Assembly: GCA_017382775.1 (NCBI GenBank)
Contig: JAFNZQ010000258.1
Span: forward strand, 1-6,229
Origin: Spirochaetaceae bacterium
GTDB taxonomy: Bacteria; Spirochaetota; Spirochaetia; Treponematales; Treponemataceae
Length of the DNA stretch: 6,229 nt
Reading direction: 5' to 3'
Below are positions 1-6,173 of the stretch, one piece after another (positions within the stretch are counted from its first letter, which is position 1; every line of letters begins with the position of its first letter). A program made the position numbers and the translations under genes. The notes beneath the pieces were generated by a model. That model was not told the origin of the DNA and did not search any database. It was given only the letters and a program-made list of their open reading frames with translations.

Positions 1-1
1 G

Positions 2-829
2 TCAACCACCGATTGACGCACTGTGGAATCGTGATATTGTCAAAAGGCCCCATCCGTCCACCAAAACGAAAAGCATTAACTTAAAAGGCATTGAAATCTG
101 AATCGGTGGCAACATGATCATACCCATACTCATGAGAATACTGGCCACAATCATGTCGATTATAATAAACGGAATGTACAGAAGAACGCCTATTTTGAAC
201 GCCACTGTTAGTTCATGCAAAATATAGGACGGAATCAAAATATGAGTGGGAACGTCCGCAAGGGTGTTGGGCTTATCCATCTTTGCCATGCTCATAAACA
301 TTTGGATGTAATCCGTATTGTTTCGCATTTGCTTGTACATAAAAAGCCTCAACGGAGCCTGGGCTTCATCAATGGCCTGCTGAATACCGATTTCACCATC
401 GGACAAAGGCTTAAAAGAAGAGTCGTAAATTTGCGTCAGCGTTGGCCACATTATAAAAATTGTCATGAAAAAGGCAATTCCGTTCAAAACCATTGTGGGC
501 GGAACCTGCTGCAAAGAAAGAGCGCGTTTGATAAAATCCAAAACAATGGAAAATCGCAAAAAGCAGGTAACCAAAATTAAAATACTGGGAGCCAAAGACA
601 AAATCGTTAAAAGGAGCAACAGCTGAAGAGAAAAAGCCACTTCTTCGCCGGATTCGGGCCGTGTAATTGACAGATTAACGCCGGGAATGTCAAAATCATC
701 CCGTGATTCGCCACGGTTTTCCACACGAGTTCCATTTTCCACCGAGGTTTGGGAAAAAGCCTTCACTGGAAAAAGGCTGCCGAGACAGGTTATAACGACA
801 AAAATGGCAACAATTTTTTTATTCCTCAT
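2..829 (-). CDS. fliP: Flagellar type III export gate protein FliP
   Basis: FliP is a core inner-membrane subunit of the flagellar export gate, which with FliQ and FliR forms the pore for rod, hook and filament subunits. From the ATG at 829 it is 275 aa. An N-terminal signal peptide is visible (basic MRNKK, hydrophobic core to about residue 25, AFS before a likely cleavage). Hydrophobic helices follow at about 66-100, 112-135, 205-235 and 247-265. Family blocks seen include LRFSIVLDFIKRALSLQQVPP (residues 91-111) and the C-terminal PFKLMLFVLVDGWGLL (248-263). The frame extends upstream to a TTG at 856, but ATG 829 (or the adjacent ATG 832) fits better, with AAAGGTGG just upstream and the signal peptide starting there. 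The start overlaps the end of fliO by 11-14 nt, suggesting translational coupling. The TGA stop is at 4-2, so the gene is complete and fliQ would lie outside the window. Confidence 0.95.
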   Translation of the reverse strand: MRNKKIVAIFVVITCLGSLFPVKAFSQTSVENGTRVENRGESRDDFDIPGVNLSITRPESGEEVAFSLQLLLLLTILSLAPSILILVTCFLRFSIVLDFIKRALSLQQVPPTMVLNGIAFFMTIFIMWPTLTQIYDSSFKPLSDGEIGIQQAIDEAQAPLRLFMYKQMRNNTDYIQMFMSMAKMDKPNTLADVPTHILIPSYILHELTVAFKIGVLLYIPFIIIDMIVASILMSMGMIMLPPIQISMPFKLMLFVLVDGWGLLTISRFHSASIGG

Positions 830-1436
830 CATCGCCACCTTTTTTGCCCGCTTCAAACCGTTCCCGCATTCCCCGAAGTGCGGCCTCGGCGGAACCGGTA
901 GTCGTATCCGCAGTTTTTCCCGCCTTTTTGAGAGCCGGAATTATGTTCTGCAAAGTCTGCGACCATCCGGGGTTTTTCGTTTCATTCATGCTTGCGTGAA
1001 GAGTCATGGAATCCACCAGGTCCTTGTCGTTAATTTCTGTAATCAAATTTATTCCCGAATCGGCAACTCCCAAAACATAGGCCGTTTTGTCAATTACGAT
1101 AAGGTGAATCGCTTTATTCGCACCTAAAGGCAGTGACGTAATCTGTTGCAAAAAAGGATTTTCCGTCACCTTTGGCATAAAAGATTTTTTCATAACGTAG
1201 ACAATTCCGTAAATTGCCGCGATGGTGCAACCCAAAACCAATATTAGGCGAAGAAATATCCAAAAAGTATTTTGCGAAGGAATGGTCTCCGATGTTTCAT
1301 CGGGATTTCCCTCTATGGTGATGGAAGATTCCGCCGGAAGTTGCTCCGACGAATCCGACTGTGAAAAAGCACAAGGAGTGGCCAAGAAAAGGCACACTCC
1401 GATGGCAAGTAAAATCAATTTTTTTGAGACTTTCAT
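819..1436 (-). CDS. fliO: Flagellar biosynthesis protein FliO (called FliZ in spirochetes)
   Basis: FliO is a small bitopic membrane protein that helps FliP assemble into the export gate. The 205-aa product begins with a signal-peptide-like segment (MKVSKK, then a hydrophobic stretch to about residue 21, possible cleavage after AFS at 23-25). An acidic, Ser-rich extracytoplasmic stretch follows, then one clear transmembrane helix (about 58-82) ending in positively charged KK. The cytoplasmic FliO-type domain (about 88-145) contains LPLGANKAIHLIVIDKTAYV. The tail is charged and ends GGDDEE. The frame can be extended four codons to a GTG at 1448, but ATG 1436 is preferred because GGGAGG (1446-1441) sits 4 nt before it. 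It starts 24 nt after the fliY stop and overlaps fliP. Family assignment rests on topology, the LPLG block and position between fliY and fliP; sequence conservation in FliO is low. Confidence 0.88.
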   Translation of the reverse strand: MKVSKKLILLAIGVCLFLATPCAFSQSDSSEQLPAESSITIEGNPDETSETIPSQNTFWIFLRLILVLGCTIAAIYGIVYVMKKSFMPKVTENPFLQQITSLPLGANKAIHLIVIDKTAYVLGVADSGINLITEINDKDLVDSMTLHASMNETKNPGWSQTLQNIIPALKKAGKTADTTTGSAEAALRGMRERFEAGKKGGDDEE

Positions 1437-1460
1437 TTTCCCTCCCACCCAAAAAAAATT

Positions 1461-2477
1461 TTACATTAGGTCGCTCATGCGCTCGCCCGGCGGCAAGATT
1501 TCCGTGACACGAACACCGAAGTTTTCGTCAATAACCACAACCTCGCCTTTGGCAATGGCTTTATGATTTACCAAAATATCCACCGGTTCACCGGCGAGTT
1601 TGTCCAACTCAATGATTGTTCCCTCACCGATGCTCAAAATTTCCTTAATCTGTTTCTTTGTACGCCCCAATTCAACTGTCATCTCCATGAAAACATCAAG
1701 GATAAGTCCGATGTTTCCGGCTTCCGCGGAGGAAACTCCATTTTGGAGATTAGAAAAATTAACTGACTGAACATTTGGCATTTGAGGCCCTCCTGCAGGT
1801 GCTGAATAAGATCCGACAGAGGCTGCTGGTGCGGCCTTTGCGATAACCGGAGCGGGTGAAAATGCTTCTGCCATGGATTGTGCAACGGAATTTGAAACCA
1901 ATTCCCAAAGCACAAAGTTTTCACCGCCCACGGAAATTTTATAACTGAAAGCAACAAAATGTCCGTTGGGATAACGAACCATGTTTTTGGGGACTTTCAT
2001 GGCTTCGGGAGGATTACAGGCAAGACCGGGAACCTTCCCTTTGCTACTCAATTCGGTAATTTCCGCACCGGTTTGGGTGGAAATTACCTCCGCGATTATA
2101 GACATGGCCATATCGTCCAATTCGGTGATTTCCTCACCGTTACTTAATCCGGCAACTTTTTTGGCAAATTCTTCATCCAGCAAAAAAAGATGGTCGCCTT
2201 CGATTACCGCAGAAAAATCCGCAGGAACCGCAACAACGTTTTCCGGCAAAGAAGGAAGCCATTCATCTTTTTTTACAGCAGCAACAGTGGGTTCAGAAAC
2301 GACAAATTCGCTTCCGGGCATCATCATTTCCAAATTGCTTTTAAGGGACATCGCAGATTGATTTACAAATTCCTGCAAAACCGTAAAATCCTGTTCCGCT
2401 CCGCTTCCGCTGCTTTCGGTAGGTAAGCCGGATAACAATGCATCAATTTCATTCTGGGAAAGGGGGGTATCGCTCAT
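1461..2477 (-). CDS. fliY: Flagellar motor switch protein FliY (FliN-type, with CheC-like middle)
   Basis: This is the spirochete FliN-class C-ring protein, 338 aa, far longer than the roughly 137-aa enterobacterial FliN. Residues 6-16 (LSQNEIDALLS) form an EIDxLL motif like the CheY-P-binding N-terminus of FliM. Residues about 30-205 form a middle region that resembles a diverged CheC/FliY domain. A Pro/Ala/Ser-rich linker spans about 207-235. The FliN/SpoA domain lies at about 252-330 (DVFMEMTVELGRTKKQIKEI, then IIELDKLAGEPVDILVNHKAIAKGEVVVIDENFGVRV, given here only to locate the two conserved blocks). The ATG overlaps the fliM TGA in ATGA (2477-2474), a sign of translational coupling; GGAG lies about 10 nt upstream within fliM. 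In the CheC-like region one catalytic-type Glu/Asn pair (E36, N39) is visible, while the second site has Ser where Asn is expected. It acts with FliM in torque generation and direction switching. Confidence 0.93.
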   Translation of the reverse strand: MSDTPLSQNEIDALLSGLPTESSGSGAEQDFTVLQEFVNQSAMSLKSNLEMMMPGSEFVVSEPTVAAVKKDEWLPSLPENVVAVPADFSAVIEGDHLFLLDEEFAKKVAGLSNGEEITELDDMAMSIIAEVISTQTGAEITELSSKGKVPGLACNPPEAMKVPKNMVRYPNGHFVAFSYKISVGGENFVLWELVSNSVAQSMAEAFSPAPVIAKAAPAASVGSYSAPAGGPQMPNVQSVNFSNLQNGVSSAEAGNIGLILDVFMEMTVELGRTKKQIKEILSIGEGTIIELDKLAGEPVDILVNHKAIAKGEVVVIDENFGVRVTEILPPGERMSDLM

Positions 2478-3508
2478 AAAAAAATATCTCCTTCGTCCTC
2501 AAGCTCTTCAACTTCTTGCACACCATCATCATGCTCAATCTTTGAAAGAACTTGCACTGCCATTTTTTTGCCAACAATTCCCGGTTGACAATAAAACTTC
2601 TTTCTATTTCCAACGCTCAAAGTAAGAGGATCGTTCACTCCAACTGTGGCTAAATTAACAATATCGCCCGGTTTTAAGGACAAAACATCTCGTATGGAAA
2701 CCTTTGTACTTCCAACTTCGGCAATCAAATCCATGTCCACAGAAGAAAGTTTGTCTTTCAAAACGTCCAAATGCTCTGTGGTGGAAGCCTTTCTCGTGGC
2801 CGCAAACCAGAACTGACTGGACAATTTCGAAATAATCGGTTCAATGGTGATGTAAGGAAGACAGAAGTTCATCATTCCTTCTTCATCACCAATACGAGTT
2901 TCCAAAGTAACCAAAACAACCATTTCGGAAGGAGCCACAATTTGGGCAAACTGGGGATTGGTTTCAATTTGGCCCAATCGCGGACGCAAATCGATAACCT
3001 GTGTCCAAGATTCCCGAATGTTTGCCAAAATACGGACGATAATTCCTTCCATTACGGACTGTTCGATATCCGTAAGTTCACGCTTAACCTTTGTTGTATG
3101 TCCCGAACCGCCAAACAACCTTTCAATCATGGAAAATGTGATGGACGGATCGATTTCCAAAATGGCATTGCCCTTTAAGGGATCCATGTTTATAACAGAC
3201 ATGGTCGTGGGCGACGGAATCGAACGGATAAATTCCTCGTAAGTCAACTGATCAACAGAGGCCACATGCAAATGGACGATACTTCGAAGCTGGGCGGAAA
3301 GACTTGTTGTTGTAAGTCGAGCAAAAGTTTCGTGCATAATCTGGACTGTTCGAATCTGCTCTTTGGAAAACTTGTCGGGTCGCTTGAAATCGTAGGTTTT
3401 AACCTTACGGGTTTCCGTAGCGGGATGAAAACCTTCGACATCGCTGTCGCCCGAGTTTATTGCCATGAGAAGCTGATCAATTTCGTCCTGCGATAAAACT
3501 TCGTTCAT
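2474..3508 (-). CDS. fliM: Flagellar motor switch protein FliM
   Basis: FliM is the C-ring subunit that binds CheY-P and changes the direction of motor rotation. The 344-aa product is of normal family length. The N-terminal LSQDEIDQLL (residues 5-14) is the CheY-P-binding motif. The middle domain (about 45-235) has the conserved GGSG (133-136) in RLFGGSG, which contacts FliG, and the ELTDIEQSVM block after it. The C-terminal SpoA domain (about 250-325) contains the SVGNRKKFYCQPG stretch. An acidic tail (EVEELEDEGD) ends the protein. ATG 3508 has AGGTGG (3518-3513) 4 nt upstream, and the fliL stop is only 12 nt before the start. The last bases overlap fliY by 4 nt. No damage is seen. Confidence 0.97.
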   Translation of the reverse strand: MNEVLSQDEIDQLLMAINSGDSDVEGFHPATETRKVKTYDFKRPDKFSKEQIRTVQIMHETFARLTTTSLSAQLRSIVHLHVASVDQLTYEEFIRSIPSPTTMSVINMDPLKGNAILEIDPSITFSMIERLFGGSGHTTKVKRELTDIEQSVMEGIIVRILANIRESWTQVIDLRPRLGQIETNPQFAQIVAPSEMVVLVTLETRIGDEEGMMNFCLPYITIEPIISKLSSQFWFAATRKASTTEHLDVLKDKLSSVDMDLIAEVGSTKVSIRDVLSLKPGDIVNLATVGVNDPLTLSVGNRKKFYCQPGIVGKKMAVQVLSKIEHDDGVQEVEELEDEGDIFL

Positions 3509-3520
3509 TCTTCCACCTAT

Positions 3521-4072
3521 TTATTGGGCAATTATATCGTACGTCCTAAATCGAACATCTCGAATTTTCGAATTGCTCAAAATATCATCGTTAATGGAAT
3601 TGCGTATCTCAATACGGATTTTGTCTTCGTAGCGAGAATTCAATTCCTCCGCTGTTTTTTGACTGAAAAAACGTCGCAAAAAGTCACCAATCTCAATCTG
3701 ACGCTGGGTAATTTCCGTGGATGCAACCTTATCTCCGGTTTTGTACCCAAGGGCAATATCCACAAGAACGCTGGCGGGAATTGGATCGTTGGTACGAGTT
3801 TTTACAGTGGAAAGGGATGTATACCAGTCCAAAACTTCGCTTTTTTTGACATATTCTTCCGAAATCGGCACAATGGCTTGCTGTGGTTTATTTCCTCCAA
3901 TAACTTTCATTGTGACAATGACTACGGTGACAATCAAAATAATAGCACCAAGGACAATAGCAACCCATTTCAAAAGTGTAGGCAAAAGATTTCCAATGCC
4001 TTTGCTTTTTCCGGATGATAACTGTTCACTACCTTCCTCAACGTCGACTTGTTCTTCATTAGTATCTGACAT
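3521..4072 (-). CDS. fliL: Flagellar basal-body-associated protein FliL
   Basis: FliL is an inner-membrane protein that surrounds or associates with the MotAB stator near the basal body and supports torque; in spirochetes it acts in the periplasmic motor. From ATG 4072 it is 183 aa: a short acidic cytoplasmic N-terminus (MSDTNEEQVDVEEG), one transmembrane helix (about 34-56), and a periplasmic FliL domain with VLVDIALGY (102-110), then the C-terminal ITQRQIEIGDFLRRFFSQKT and IEIRNSIN blocks typical of the family. The open frame starts five codons earlier at TTG 4087, but that TTG lies directly before the AAGGAG ribosome binding site, whose 5-nt spacing to ATG 4072 decides the start. It is preceded by the longest gap in the operon (67 nt), which contains a strong hairpin. 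Confidence 0.93.
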   Translation of the reverse strand: MSDTNEEQVDVEEGSEQLSSGKSKGIGNLLPTLLKWVAIVLGAIILIVTVVIVTMKVIGGNKPQQAIVPISEEYVKKSEVLDWYTSLSTVKTRTNDPIPASVLVDIALGYKTGDKVASTEITQRQIEIGDFLRRFFSQKTAEELNSRYEDKIRIEIRNSINDDILSNSKIRDVRFRTYDIIAQ

Positions 4073-4081
4073 AACCACTCC
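4073..4081 (-). promoter_or_regulatory. Ribosome binding site of fliL
   Basis: On the minus strand AAGGAG is followed by TGGTT and then ATG, an almost ideal Shine-Dalgarno with 5-nt spacing. It rules out the upstream TTG start at 4087, which would overlap this site. The nearby sequence GCAAA-TTTTT-TTTGC (4098-4084) could form a small 5-bp hairpin directly upstream of it; whether that affects fliL translation is unknown. Confidence 0.8.
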
Positions 4082-4103
4082 TTGCAAAAAAAATTTGCCA
4101 TCG

Positions 4104-4132
4104 CACTTAAATTTTCGGAAAAAATTTAAGTG
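4104..4132 (-). other. Perfect 12-bp inverted repeat (hairpin) between motB and fliL
   Basis: The arms 4104-4115 (CACTTAAATTTT) and 4121-4132 (AAAATTTAAGTG) are exactly complementary and flank a 5-nt loop (CGGAA on plus, TTCCG on minus). It begins 7 nt after the motB stop codon, in the only sizeable gap of the operon. A run of eight T on the minus strand follows only about 10 nt beyond the stem, so it is not a standard intrinsic terminator. It may be an mRNA processing or stability element, or a partial terminator that lowers expression of fliL and the genes after it; the sequence shows the structure only. Confidence 0.8.
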
Positions 4133-4139
4133 ACCTTAA

Positions 4140-4856
4140 CTAAAAATGTCCATCATCCAGCATTATTATATCAATTCGCCGATTGTAGGCTCTTCCCTCC
4201 GGAGTATCATCGGGATAAAGCGGTTTCGTATCGGCAAAGCCGGCAACGGAAAATTGTCTCTCATTTATACCAAAATCGCTCAAATAGTGAAGGACGTTCG
4301 TGGATCGCGCCGTGGAAAGCTCCCAAAGGCTGGGCCAAATGGAATTTTCCAAAGGTTGAGAATCCGTGTGACCTTCAATTCGAAAATGTTTGTCTTTCAT
4401 TTCGGGAGAACTGACAAATTGGGCGACTCGCATCAATGTGTCTCGGGCTTGATCCAACTTTAATTCCGCAGAGCCTTGTTCGAAAAAGGCGTCGGAAATC
4501 ATTGTTATAATCAAGCCACGTTCATCGTTTCTGATGGAAATTTTGTTGCTTTTTACGTCGGGAGCAAAAAGGCTGATGGCCTTTTTTGCGGAGGGACCCA
4601 AGGTGCGCCCCCTTTCCATGGCGGGCAAAGAATTGATTGTGTTACCCAAATCCGACATTCGTCCGGAAGCCAAAGACTGACCGCCACCGGTGGGATCACC
4701 CTGAATGGAAGCGATCAAGGCCGCCATCTGCAACGGATCCGCCTCGTCAGGGTTGTAAAGCATAACGAAGAAGCACAAAATGAGGGTAATCATGTCTCCA
4801 TAGGTACCAAGCCATTCTTTCGAAGGTGGTGCCGGTTCTTTTTTCTTTTTTGCCAT
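4140..4856 (-). CDS. motB: Flagellar stator protein MotB
   Basis: MotB anchors the stator to peptidoglycan and carries the proton-binding aspartate of the ion channel. The 238-aa product has a Lys-rich cytoplasmic N-terminus (MAKKKK), one transmembrane helix (about 18-35) that includes TYGDMITLILCFFVMLYN with the key Asp at residue 21, and a periplasmic plug/linker region. The C-terminal OmpA-like peptidoglycan-binding domain (about 110-235) shows FRIEGHTDSQP (158-168), STARS (181-185) and YNRRIDI (224-230). ATG 4856 has AAGGA with 6-nt spacing, located at the very end of motA; the intergenic distance is 2 nt. The channel aspartate favours a working stator, probably proton-driven, though ion choice cannot be read from this alone. 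Confidence 0.97.
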   Translation of the reverse strand: MAKKKKEPAPPSKEWLGTYGDMITLILCFFVMLYNPDEADPLQMAALIASIQGDPTGGGQSLASGRMSDLGNTINSLPAMERGRTLGPSAKKAISLFAPDVKSNKISIRNDERGLIITMISDAFFEQGSAELKLDQARDTLMRVAQFVSSPEMKDKHFRIEGHTDSQPLENSIWPSLWELSTARSTNVLHYLSDFGINERQFSVAGFADTKPLYPDDTPEGRAYNRRIDIIMLDDGHF

Positions 4857-4858
4857 AA

Positions 4859-5641
4859 TTAATCCTTAAGAACCTCGGCTTCAACTGCCTTTTTGGTTTT
4901 GGGATCAAGATAGGTGATCAATTTCATTGCCAGAACGCGAGGATTATCGCCCGCTTGAATGGACAAAACCCCTTCGATAATCATTTCTTTCACAGTCATT
5001 TCGCAACTGTTATGGAACTGCAACTTAGTTGCCATGGGAATCATAATCCAGTTTGAAATCATTGAACCGTACAAGGTGGTAATAAGAGCAACGGCCATGT
5101 TGGGTCCCAAAGAGGATTTGTCTTCAAGGTTGTTCAACATACCAATAAGTCCCAAAACCGTACCCATCATTCCGTAACCCGGTGCCAAACCGGCCCAGGC
5201 GTTCATGAAGGCAACCCAGGTCATGTGGCGGGCTTCACACTGGCTCATTTCACCTTCCATAATCTGGCGAATTGCGTTTCCGTCGGTTCCGTCAACAACC
5301 ATACGCAAACCGTTTTTCATAAAATCATTATCCAGATCATCGAGACCTTCTTCCAAAGCCAATATACCTTCGCGCCGTGCCTTTTCAGACATAGCAACCA
5401 TGCTTTGGATAATATTTTTTTCTCCGAAATCATAAGTCTTCATAGTCCGGCCAATAATTTTGAAGATACCCAAACCGTAAGTCATAGGGTAAGCGATAAA
5501 CATAGCACCAAATGAGCCACCCAGAACCATAATGAGCGACGGAACGTCAAAAATACCGCCAAGGGTACCACCTGATGTCAAAACAGACATCACAATACAA
5601 GCCGCTCCACCGGCCAAACCTATTATCGTTGCCAAATCCAT
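4859..5641 (-). CDS. motA: Flagellar stator protein MotA
   Basis: MotA is the multi-spanning stator subunit that pairs with MotB and pushes on FliG in the rotor. The 260-aa product shows four hydrophobic segments (about 3-22, 34-52, 146-170 and 180-202). The cytoplasmic loop between the second and third contains RREGILALEEGLDD (89-102), whose conserved Arg90 and Glu97/98 contact FliG in studied MotA proteins. WAGLAPGYGMMGTVLGLIGML (from residue 149) contains the conserved Pro of helix 3. The start ATG 5641 has TAGGAG with 5-nt spacing, overlapping the flbD stop codon, so the two genes are 8 nt apart and probably coupled. Length and motifs are normal for the family. Confidence 0.97.
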   Translation of the reverse strand: MDLATIIGLAGGAACIVMSVLTSGGTLGGIFDVPSLIMVLGGSFGAMFIAYPMTYGLGIFKIIGRTMKTYDFGEKNIIQSMVAMSEKARREGILALEEGLDDLDNDFMKNGLRMVVDGTDGNAIRQIMEGEMSQCEARHMTWVAFMNAWAGLAPGYGMMGTVLGLIGMLNNLEDKSSLGPNMAVALITTLYGSMISNWIMIPMATKLQFHNSCEMTVKEMIIEGVLSIQAGDNPRVLAMKLITYLDPKTKKAVEAEVLKD

Positions 5642-5649
5642 AGGAACTC

Positions 5650-5847
5650 CTATTCTTCGTTTTTAAAACCACCTATTTTTTTGCGATATTCGATTATTTG
5701 GTTAATTACTTCGTCGGGTTCCTCCCGAATAACCAATTTCGAACCGTTAAGCATCAAAAGAGTGACATCGGGATTTTTCTCAATTCGCTCTATTTGGTGC
5801 GGATTTATCCAATACTGTTTACCGTCTAGGCGAGTTACTTTAATCAT
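5650..5847 (-). CDS. flbD: FlbD family small flagellar protein
   Basis: This 65-aa protein belongs to the short FlbD family often encoded next to flagellar stator and hook genes in spirochetes and Firmicutes; it is unrelated to the Caulobacter NtrC-type regulator also called FlbD. Visible features are IKVTRLDGKQYWINPHQIER near the N-terminus, the PDVTLLMLNGSKLVIRE strand region (26-42) and a C-terminal basic, helical part ending GGFKNEE. No membrane segment or known catalytic motif is seen and its molecular role is not established. ATG 5847 lies about 18-20 nt downstream of the predicted transcription start, with GAGGGG just upstream. It is the first gene of the cluster after the promoter. 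Confidence 0.9.
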   Translation of the reverse strand: MIKVTRLDGKQYWINPHQIERIEKNPDVTLLMLNGSKLVIREEPDEVINQIIEYRKKIGGFKNEE

Positions 5848-5872
5848 ATCCCCTCACACTGTAATGCAGAAT

Positions 5873-5902
5873 ATTATACCACATTTTTCCCAAAAAAGTC
5901 AA
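5873..5902 (-). promoter_or_regulatory. Strong sigma70-type promoter of the flbD-motA operon
   Basis: On the minus strand the -35 box TTGACT (5902-5897) and the -10 box TATAAT (5878-5873) are separated by 18 nt. TGG directly before the -10 gives an extended -10 element. A- and T-rich tracts upstream of the -35 (about 5912-5930, including eight A on the minus strand) resemble an UP element. The predicted start is near 5865-5866, giving a leader of about 20 nt. The near-consensus match points to housekeeping sigma factor control and not to the flagellar sigma28. Confidence 0.85.
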
Positions 5903-5918
5903 GTATTTGCGGGAAAAA
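5884..5918. promoter_or_regulatory. Inverted repeat spanning the -35 region, possible operator
   Basis: TTTTTCCC (5884-5891) and GGGAAAAA (5911-5918) are perfect complements separated by 19 nt, and they bracket the -35 hexamer of the flbD promoter. An operator for a dimeric regulator is one reading. The arms are low in complexity and the match could be chance in A/T-tract DNA. Confidence 0.25.
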
Positions 5919-6010
5919 AGTATTTTTTTTCTATGCCCCCGGGAATCTCACCACGGAAGATGCCATATCATTTTATCGGAATATCCCGTAATAATCTTGA
6001 AGAATTATCC
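5903..6010. other. Intergenic stretch between promoter and repeat, no gene seen
   Basis: Nothing here could be assigned to a protein or RNA gene. There are A/T tracts next to the promoter (5912-5930), a short GC block (5935-5943, CCCCCGGG) and a near-palindrome CGGAATATCCCG (5978-5988 region). A plus-strand frame opens at ATG 5933 and runs without a stop through the C/A-rich repeat to the window end, but it lacks a ribosome binding site and becomes His/Pro/Asn/Arg-rich low complexity, so it is not called as a gene. Confidence 0.6.
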
Positions 6011-6027
6011 AAAACCCACCCAATCCC

Positions 6028-6052
6028 AACTATTCGAATTTTTCGAATAGTT
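6028..6052. repeat. Palindrome, repeat copy 1
   Basis: The 11-bp arms AACTATTCGAA (6028-6038) and TTCGAATAGTT (6042-6052) are perfectly complementary around a TTT loop. No T tract follows on either strand, so it is not an intrinsic terminator. Confidence 0.9.
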
Positions 6053-6148
6053 CACCACCGCAACCGCAACACAAACCCACGCCGCCCTCGCCGCCACCAC
6101 CCTCACCACAACCACACGCCAACCACACACAAAAACCCACCCAGCCTC

Positions 6149-6173
6149 AACTATTCGAATTTTTCGAATAGTT
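6149..6173. repeat. Palindrome, repeat copy 2
   Basis: This is identical to the palindrome in copy 1: arms 6149-6159 and 6163-6173 with a TTT loop at 6160-6162. Exact retention of arms and loop in both copies suggests either recent duplication or selection on the structure. Confidence 0.9.

Noticed and set aside
819..856. TTG 856 as the fliP start
   Set aside because: It would add nine charged residues before the signal peptide and lacks a well-placed ribosome binding site; AAAGGTGG precedes ATG 832/829.
3524..4018. Long plus-strand open frame (164 codons) opposite fliL
   Set aside because: It lies entirely antisense to fliL, and the product shows no recognisable domain. FliL on the minus strand has clear family motifs, a membrane helix and a ribosome binding site. 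Other plus-strand frames across the cluster fail in the same way.
4104..4132. Complete rho-independent terminator ending a motAB transcript
   Set aside because: The stem is A/U-rich and the U run is separated from it by about 10 nt. The genes after it continue on the same strand with tight coupling. A partial effect remains possible.
6028..6052. Palindrome as an intrinsic terminator for a gene to the right
   Set aside because: The stem is A/T-rich and has no T tract on either strand, and it is repeated identically 121 bp away.
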